DNA of 64,000 bases, taken from assembly GCA_910589415.1 (NCBI GenBank), contig OU342630.1:72846186-72910185 (forward strand). The letters run 5' to 3'. Below are positions 57,401 through 64,000 of the stretch, piece after piece. This DNA is from Malachius bipustulatus. Taxonomy: Eukaryota; Arthropoda; Insecta; Coleoptera; Melyridae. Numbering within the stretch: the stretch's first letter is position 1; each line of letters starts with the position of its first letter. Below the pieces are notes generated by a model. The model ran no database searches. It saw only the letters and a program-made list of their open reading frames with translations, and had not been told where the DNA came from. Made by a program: the position numbers and the translations under genes.

Positions 57401-60400
57401 TACACATCCTCCTGATAGTTCGATTTATTTTGTTTCATATACGCGGTTCTCATAGAAACCGTCAAGTTTGTCTAAACACTCCATCCCGCATAAATAAATT
57501 ACGTCAACATTGGTTTTGAATGAGAATTAGATGCACAACACAGAGGATAGAATGTCATTACGTGAATTAATTTTATGAAGTTGTCAGTGGCTGCCAAACT
57601 GACTTAAACCGTTCAATTCATTTTTGAATGATTCCTTTATTAATTTTACGCTAGTTCACACCTTGAAATTTAACTGTTTGACATTTTCTGGTGAAATGAA
57701 AAATCTTAATTCGGACGATTAGTATGACGTCACATATGGCGATGACACACCAGAAGTTTTTTGATGAGAATTCAGAACCGATTAAAAAAATAAAAAAAAC
57801 TTATTGGTAATTTTACTTCTTTGGACCAAAAAATGAACTGGTTTCCCTACAAGAAGTAATAAAACCTTCATTTGAGATTACCTGTCAATATGAACATTTT
57901 TTTATTACTATACAGGGTGAGTCAGTTTTTGTAGCAGGGCTTTACCAATAATTATAAAAGACCTGTTTTAAGACATAAAAGTTCCCATAAACATATGTCG
58001 GGAAAAGCTTAGAAAAAAAGATACAGGGAGTTGAAAAAAATTTTTTTTTTCAGTTTTCACCGCACAACTTGGACATTTGTCAATATTTTAAGAGTACACA
58101 AACGAAGAAAAAGACGGGTGAAAACATTTATCGGTAGCGCATCAGATACAGGGTATATTACTCGTTTTTCGATCAACAACTTCTACGCCCATGGTCTCAC
58201 AAGACCTTGCTTATTAGCGTTAATTGGATTCCCCAAGATTTTTCTTACAAAAAAAGTGTACTTATGAACATAGGAAATTTACCATATTTTTTATTCTAAA
58301 CTTCATCATAGGTACCGCAATAATAAGTCCATTCATGGTATGAGGAAGTTTAGATTCAATTTACTCAAAAACTATGAGGAATTTCCAATATTCATGAGTA
58401 TATTTTTTTGTGAGAAAACTCCAGGGAATCCAGCGCTAATAAGCAAAGTCTTGTAAGCCCATGGACGTAGAAGTTGTTGAGCGAAAAAGGGGTCATATAC
58501 CCTGTATCTGCGCCACTGATTAATTTTTTCAGATTTTACAGACATTCTGTTTATGAGAAGTTTTATGCCTTTAAACAGGTCTTCTTTAAACTGGTGAAGT
58601 GCTGCTACAAAAAAAAAACTGACTCACTGTATATATCGGCCGCAAAAACAGAGATTAGATAAAAATTAAGCTCGAATCAGATGAGATGTGTCCTGTTTAA
58701 AAACATAGGATTCTGTACTGAGGTATACCTAATATTATTTATAGGAAAAATGATTTAGTGCGAAAAAAGCCATTTATTGTACTAATCTTAGTTATTATGA
58801 ACTTTTTATTACCAAAACAACATAATACGAAATGATGAAATATTTTATAGCATCATAAAAATGAAGTTTCCACCATTTTTATTAGAAACAACAAAACAAT
58901 AACCACTTTGCTTTTCTTTTATTTTAGGCTAGAGGAATATCATACGTTACAACTTTAACTATCGAATCCAATAATAAAAATCAGTAATTGTATTTTTATT
59001 CGTTATTCTACCTACGCTGCTAATCAAACATTTTCGATTTATCAGAGCCCGGTTTTAAAAATAAACCGATCCTATTATATTTTGCTACTTGATACTACAT
59101 GCCGGTCCAGTATCCAGCATCCAGGTTAATTACCCTCGAGGTTGAAAGGGATAAACATCAAAGCCATACAGGTCTCGGTCCCCAAATAACATTCTATGCA
59201 GCAGGAATTTGTGCTTTTAGTTTTCGCAATACATTTAGAGGTCCTAAACAATAACGGACCTTGTTTCCGTAGTAAAAGCAAAGTTTCAGAGTAGGTGGAA
59301 ATTAAATTCCTATGTTTCTTATCAAGACAAAGGGTCTCTATATCTTATTACTATTCATGTCGTTCAAGCTTCATCGAAACAGTGGAGGGAGAACGAATGT
59401 AATAATAGGAAACATATATTTTAAGAGCGGTGGTTTTGATAGGTATAATCAAGATATAGGTACCTAGGTAGGCAATAACTGATATAGAGGTTACAGGTTA
59501 CATATTCATGTTATAAATCAGTTAATAAAACTAAACAGAACGATTTAATTTCTTCATTGGTTTCCGCAAAATGACAAAACAAACAAAAAACAAAATATAA
59601 ACTCGTTTTAACAACATTTTGAAAACATTCTAGCAACACGAGTCGGTTGGTTTTTTAAATGTAAAACCACATTTCTGGTAGGTTTTTACAAAATTATGAA
59701 ATAAAAATTGTAAGTCCCCCATTCAATCCAATATCAATTTCTACACGTATCAAATTTTTTTCTCTTTCATACCTTTGGCTTGTAGATAAAAGAGAAATCT
59801 TTTCCAGTATCATGTGTTGATCCTCTGTTTTGTTTGTGTTTGACAGAATGTAGGTGGTTGAGATAGGTATTGTATTTATACTATAATTGAAAGTGGTATT
59901 TTAGTACCGAAGACTTAAGCTGTTGGGCTCACTGAGTCCTTTCACGTTTATTTCAGACATTCTTTGGTTAATCAAAAGTTCCGTTCCTTAGACAAGCTCT
60001 AATAGCCCAACAGTCCGTTAACGGAGGTCTGGGCTGCTGATGGCAAGCCTCAGGGGTCAAGTAGTCTCACGACTGCATAACGAGTTCGTGTTACTCCGAT
60101 AATACGTGAGTATCTGTCTCATTTTCTTCATTGCAGGATTGTACATATGTACTTACCAAATTTATGTAGGCGATATCTCAAGTGCCCAGGAAGGATTTCA
60201 ACACTTATATGCAATCTGTTGAGATGCAGATGCAGATGCAGTATTTCTCTGGCAAGACTTTGAAAAGTAGTTTCTTTCATATTTACACTTTCCATGCTCA
60301 TTTCCTTGTGTACGGCTCGGTCTTGGAGTCTTCCCTATGGAGTCACTGCGCCAGGTACCATAATTATGTTTCTTGGATTGTCAAACACTGGTTCAGGCCA

Positions 60401-61799
60401 CGTAAAAATTACTGTAGCGCTTCTGCTGGACACTTGATCCACAGCCTCATGTTCCTTCCGTGGCTAGATATTTAAACAAGTGTCACTTTGAACTTTGCTC
60501 TATCTGGCAGGATCAACGAGGTCTTGCAAGCATTCCCAGACCAACCAGGTTAGCATGACTGTGGGAGAGGATGTAGATTTCCCTATACCAGCAGTGTTTT
60601 GAGCAGGGTTTTGATATTTCACGTTTTTCTAAGTTGACAGTTTTTTTAAGAAAGCAAACTACGAGCTGCTGTTCACAGCAGTTGCAGGTGTTGATTAGGG
60701 GGAAGTTAAAAATCCGTCATCGAAAAGATAAATTTACTAGTAAAGGTAAAGGCTTAGGTAAAAATCTTGGAATGGTGTCGAATAGAATGAATCATTAGAT
60801 GTTAGAATAATGGATTATATTAAATATGCAAAATCATCGTAAAGACGGCTTCCAATAGTGCGGGACTCGGCGAGCCATCGACTTGGAAAGCCAGCTCGCC
60901 AAGGCACAAGTCGACGATTCTTATACGGAGTGGTACAACGCTACTCTATGCAATGCTCTGTAATAGTCGAATCGCCGAGCCATCGCATTCCCATAATACG
61001 TGACTTGACGAGTCATAAGGCAGGCTCGACGAGTTCCGCGCCTCGGGCAGCCGCCTTTAGGCGAACATTTACCTATAATTATTAGCGATCAAGACACCTC
61101 CTTCAAAAGGTACTTTGATAGGCTATAGACAAGGTAAATGTATAAGTTTAAGAGTTGATGGGCGAATACTACAATTTATGACAAAAGTTTTTCTCGAAAA
61201 GGCATTTCTGTTGGTGAATCACCTAGAAAAATTAATAATTCTGCAATTTCTACCATCCTAATTAGTATCAGTCCATTGGAGCTGATACTCTTTAAATGGT
61301 TATTTACTGGGTTACACTTTAAATGGTTATGATTATTTTTAGTGCCCGTATTTGCTAGAAACAATGTTGCTGAAAAAATATGCAAGGGGATGGAAGTTGT
61401 GCATTTCGGATCTATAACTATCATAAATATTAGTGCAAGGCATTAAAATAATTACCAGTGATTTGATCCACAGTCCTATTAAACCTGCTGTCAGCATACG
61501 CGTCCTTGATATTGAGCACCTCCCCGGTCATTGCAACTTGTCCAGCGATACCAGTGCCAAGTGGGAAGCGAATTTCTCTCGAAGTGTGGGCGTCGCTGCC
61601 GCTGCAAGTCTCCAGGTGTTGCTCGTCGATGGGCTTATCGTCGCGCTCAATTCCGACGTCGAAGATGGTCGCATACAACTCCTTGCTGCGTGCATCCACA
61701 AGGAAGAGAGAGGCGCGATCTGCATCCACCAGTCGCTGCGCGAAGTTCATTATCTTCATCACTAGCATGTCCATCGAGACCATATCCTGGAAAATGGAC
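51409..61799 (-). CDS. Pde11: PDE11-like cyclic nucleotide phosphodiesterase, 3' part of gene
   Basis: Five minus-strand exons join in phase: 61456-61799, 56283-56824, 53144-53302, 52770-53024 and 51409-51714 (stop 51409-51411), about 535 residues. The first recognised exon begins in mid-gene (acceptor before [10 protein letters not shown]), so the N terminus and any first GAF domain are missing. Residues 1-170 of this part are a GAF domain ([33 protein letters not shown]) closing with [12 protein letters not shown], the NKxnFxxxDE signature of cyclic-nucleotide-binding GAFs. The catalytic domain follows, with [22 protein letters not shown] (metal-binding HDxDH), [22 protein letters not shown] and the nucleotide-contacting Gln in ASQVGFLTG. 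It would hydrolyse cGMP and/or cAMP. PDE11 is favoured over PDE5/6 by the match I recall to the insect PDE11 catalytic region; a search would be needed to be certain. The C terminus (GETGEVD) has no CaaX box. Confidence 0.9.
52166..52360. repeat. Short element with TACAGGGTG / CATCCTGTATA ends
   Basis: The left end is TACAGGGTGCTACATTAGTG and the right end is AAAGGACATCCTGTATATTA. Arm matching is poor beyond the tips. It lies in the last PDE intron (51715-52769). Confidence 0.4.
53303..55384. other. PDE intron without recognised exon
   Basis: Two minus frames here (53512-53733 and 54824-55063) show protein-like composition but no family I recognise. They do not join to the PDE exons, which are already contiguous in protein sequence (..FRTNE then CLALFIG..). 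They may be element remnants. Confidence 0.35.
55385..55960 (+). pseudogene. Jockey-like non-LTR retrotransposon fragment (reverse transcriptase C-terminal part)
   Basis: Across shifting frames one reads [28 protein letters not shown], a segment like [26 protein letters not shown] and, near the end, LGAHRTS. This succession is typical of the region after the catalytic YxDD in Jockey/CR1-like elements. Many stops and frameshifts show it is dead. It lies in the PDE intron, on the strand opposite to the gene. Confidence 0.75.
57362..57745. repeat. Dispersed repeat (copy B)
   Basis: This is the partner of 36520-36905 in the same orientation. It shares GTCTAAACACTCCATCCCGC, GAGGATAGAATGTCATTACG and the closing ATTCGGACG..GACGTCACAT. 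The function is unknown. Confidence 0.8.
57911..58632. repeat. Foldback-type element in PDE intron (copy 2 of the 15155 family)
   Basis: The ends are TACAGGGTGAGTCAGTTTTT and, on the right, AAACTGACTCACTGTATA. The inner phrases CATAAACATATGTCGGGAAA and GATCAACAACTTCTACG correspond to those at 15155-15602. No coding content. Confidence 0.7.
58633..60842. other. PDE intron with a GC-richer patch
   Basis: 59920-60640 is GC-richer than the rest, with a 97-codon plus frame at 60182-60475 and other short frames. No motif is recognised. The composition suggests an inserted, decayed retroelement, but I found no terminal repeats. Confidence 0.35.
60843..61063. repeat. GC-rich MITE with AGRCGGCT ends
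   Basis: The left end is AGACGGCTTCCAATAGTGCG then GGACTCGGCGAGCC. The inverted right end is AGGCGGCTGCCCGAGGCGCG then GAACTCGTCGAGCC. GAGCCATCG also recurs inside. The total is about 220 bp and strongly GC-rich in an AT-rich intron. Confidence 0.6.
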
Positions 61800-61969
61800 C
61801 TGGAAGAAATTTTAGGAATAATTTGGAAGAATTGGTTATATAACATAACATTTATTTAGTACATAGTTGGAGAAACTTTATTACTTTATTACTGAGACTA
61901 ATTTAATAAAATTCCAATTCAATAGTGTCTCCTTAAATATAACTTTCAAGTCTCTCTAGATGAAATTTA

Positions 61970-62340
61970 AGTCTAGAGAAGAACAAAAAGTCACAGGACT
62001 CAAGTCAGGTGAATAAGGAGGCTGAGGAGCTACAGGACGTTTTCACAGACCCAAAACTTGTTTACTGAAATTGCCCTGTGGAAAGGCATGTTGTCGTGAT
62101 GAAAACCCAGTAGTTATTCTTGATGCTTGGTCTCACATGCATGATCCTTTTTCGCAGTTTGTTCAAGCTTTAATAACACTTTTCTACAATTTAACGTCTT
62201 ACTAAAAGTGTTGATTGAACGTTTCGCCTTGAGTTGTCGTTGCACTGTGCCCAAGTCTGAAGTATTAAAATCTGATAGTATTGCTCAAAATATGTCACTC
62301 CATAAAGCAGTATGTTGTCATTTTGACGTAATTCGGTGAA
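61970..62340 (-). pseudogene. mariner transposase fragment
   Basis: The minus strand reads FHHDNMPFHRAISVNKFW around 62095-62045, then a frame change and PVAPQPPYSPDLSP around 62035-62000. These are the second and third catalytic-Asp regions of mariner-family enzymes (HHDNAP.. and ..PPYSPDLAP). Upstream, LNCRKVLLKLEQ fits the linker. A stop and a frameshift make it non-functional. It lies just upstream of the first recognised PDE exon. Confidence 0.75.
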
Positions 62341-64000
62341 AAAACACGGTATCTCCCTGTATTTTACGAAGGCCTGTATGCAATGTCTAGTTAAAAATAA
62401 TAGAAGACATAAAATTTGAAACTGAAATTATTATTCATAGCCTTCCTTCATGGAACAATAGCAAATTTATTAACAAATCAAGAATATGGTCACGATAGGA
62501 TTGATGTTCGGGAAATAATTAGTTAATCATTTCATTCAAATTCAAATCGAAAGTTCTCCCGCCATCTAATCTCCATATCCTTCCTGTCCTTAAATCTGGC
62601 AGTCGGAACTTCAAAATATTAGTGAACACTTGTATAGTGAGTGAAAGAATTCCTGCAAGAAAAGGACAAGACGCGCAGGATAGTACCTAGTACCAGAGAG
62701 TACGTTGGTAGCGGGAGACGTGGCTAGATCGTTTCCTTGAAGACACGCTGTTGGTGCTAGTGCCAGAAAACAAGACAATAATAATTATACCGAAGACTTG
62801 CTTAATTCTACGCCAGTACGAGTGAACTTTGTGGTGAGTGATTGATCAATCTAATAGGTGACAATAGTAATATTAGAAACTGCCAATACCAGCCTATCAA
62901 AAAATACAGTCCATTTATATTTCCATCCCGAGTTCAAAAGAATCAACAATTGATATTAATGAATGTTTAACGGTAAAAATTAAAATGAAAAATAGTGAAA
63001 GGTGTGAAACTGATGGAAATGTTTCTCAAAAAGAGAGTCAATCCTACTGAATCAATAAAAATCATACAGATGATGGATATTGGCATTAAGCCTCATTGAA
63101 TTGCGTCAGGTGTGGTTATTGAATTTTCCATCCCTTGTTTAGGGGAAATTAAAGAGAAGATAAAGGAACGCTTCAAGAGCTGAGTTAATAGCGAATTCCT
63201 AGTCAGTTAATTTCGTCTACAGGGCATTATTCTAGAATTTCATTACATATAAGGAATTGATCATCCCGCGTTAAATATAAAGGCTCATCTTATTAAAGAC
63301 GAATTTTTTAAGGGAGCAATTATAATCCAATTTTGTTCTAAGACTGACATTATCCTTGATAACGACTATTTATTAAAAAATACCAAATTGAAATTCTCTG
63401 CTTTAATTTGTTCTAGAAATATACGCGAGGATTACAATAATTTATGACTCAGGAGAATGTCATTCCTTTCCGCCCTTCAATCCCATTTTATTTTCGTAGA
63501 AAAACCATTATGTGCAACTGTTAGATAATGGCCATTAATACACCAATATAATGATTAAGGCACTCGTCTATATTAGTCTTCATTACCAGCTTGTTGCATA
63601 AATAACTGTTACTGATAACTTTTATTATTTGAAGTGCTTTGTATCCCTTTAAATGTGTAGCACTAACATTTTTACATCTACAACGATTTTTCTGAGAATT
63701 AGTTTCAAATCTTGATTTTCAAAAAAGGCTGTTAAAATATATTTTATCTACGAGTGATTCATAAAATGCACTTTTTTAGGCGTTTCTTAGTTCATAACAT
63801 GTATGATTATCTTGAAGAGTGAAATAAAGTATTTCGGGTGAAATAAAGTGCCGTAGCGTTTCATTATTTAACGCTAAATCTGACAAGTTACTGCACGACG
63901 AAGTGACGAACCAAGTACAGTACAAGTTCTAGTCAGCGGAGCGGCTCGATTCGGCGATCGCTGATACACGAGACGCTGATCGCTGGATTACATTATTGCA
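62341..64000. other. Region upstream of the recognised PDE exons, no gene supported
   Basis: 62560-62860 is somewhat GC-richer and ends in a plus-strand donor-like TTTGTG|GTGAGT near 62833. The last 90 bases (63910-64000) are GC-rich with GCGATCGCTGATAC and an initiator-like AGTCAGC. Either could be a 5' UTR or promoter of a plus-strand gene beyond the window. Earlier PDE exons were not found here. Confidence 0.3.

Noticed and set aside
60182..60475. 97-codon plus frame
   Set aside because: No motif, no splice partners, antisense to an intron; it may be element debris.
61433..61859. Three plus-strand frames over the GAF exon
   Set aside because: They are antisense shadows of the PDE exon; only the minus strand gives a known domain.
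1..64000. CRISPR arrays, bacterial operons, ribosome binding sites, rRNA genes
   Set aside because: None seen; intron-rich nuclear genes make prokaryotic features out of place.

Overview
The window is nuclear DNA of an animal, most likely an insect. It is AT-rich, its genes are split by many introns with GT..AG borders, and the recognisable gene families (insect-type CRAL-TRIO lipid carrier, phospholipid scramblase, transmembrane PGRP immune receptor, PDE11-type phosphodiesterase) fit an insect. The many TACCTACCTA-type runs and the foldback repeats beginning TACAGGGTG would suit a beetle or a related order, but I cannot fix the order from sequence alone. Exon coordinates below were built by hand from reading frame, splice sites and phase. 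In every multi-exon gene the phases join cleanly.

Layout. (1) 1-12003 is mostly intergenic: a tRNA-derived SINE near 2 kb, several palindromic (foldback) elements, and a possible non-coding first exon near 8 kb. (2) 12004-27040 (+) is a six-exon CRAL-TRIO protein of 336 aa. Its 7.5-kb second intron holds, on the opposite strand, a complete seven-exon phospholipid scramblase (14619-18530, 272 aa). Its last intron holds a second antisense gene, a small two-exon gene with its own TATA box, initiator and polyA signal (25517-25940 coding). (3) 28231-31192 (-) is a second, strongly diverged scramblase-like gene of 198 aa with two coding intron positions matching the first. One of its introns carries a Crypton-like tyrosine recombinase fragment. 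(4) 32662-42348 (-) is an eight-exon type II membrane PGRP (349 aa) that lacks the zinc-binding residues of amidase PGRPs. One intron holds a decayed pogo/Tigger-type transposon with intact ends. (5) 42349-51408 is gene-free and packed with foldback elements, including a PIF/Harbinger transposon that has a second element inserted in its transposase remnant. (6) 51409-61799 (-) is the 3' part of a PDE11-like cyclic nucleotide phosphodiesterase. Five coding exons cover a GAF domain and the whole catalytic domain; the 5' exons lie outside or were not recognised. (7) 61800-64000 has a decayed mariner copy and a GC-richer end without a gene I can support.

The genes do not form an operon. A cautious reading is a neighbourhood of lipid-handling (CRAL-TRIO, two scramblases) and signalling (PGRP receptor, cyclic nucleotide PDE) genes, with introns expanded by at least six families of short inverted-repeat elements. 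The most novel items are the diverged scramblase, the cysteine-rich tail and poor calcium loop of the first scramblase, the nested small gene with a clear core promoter, and the self-nested palindromic elements.
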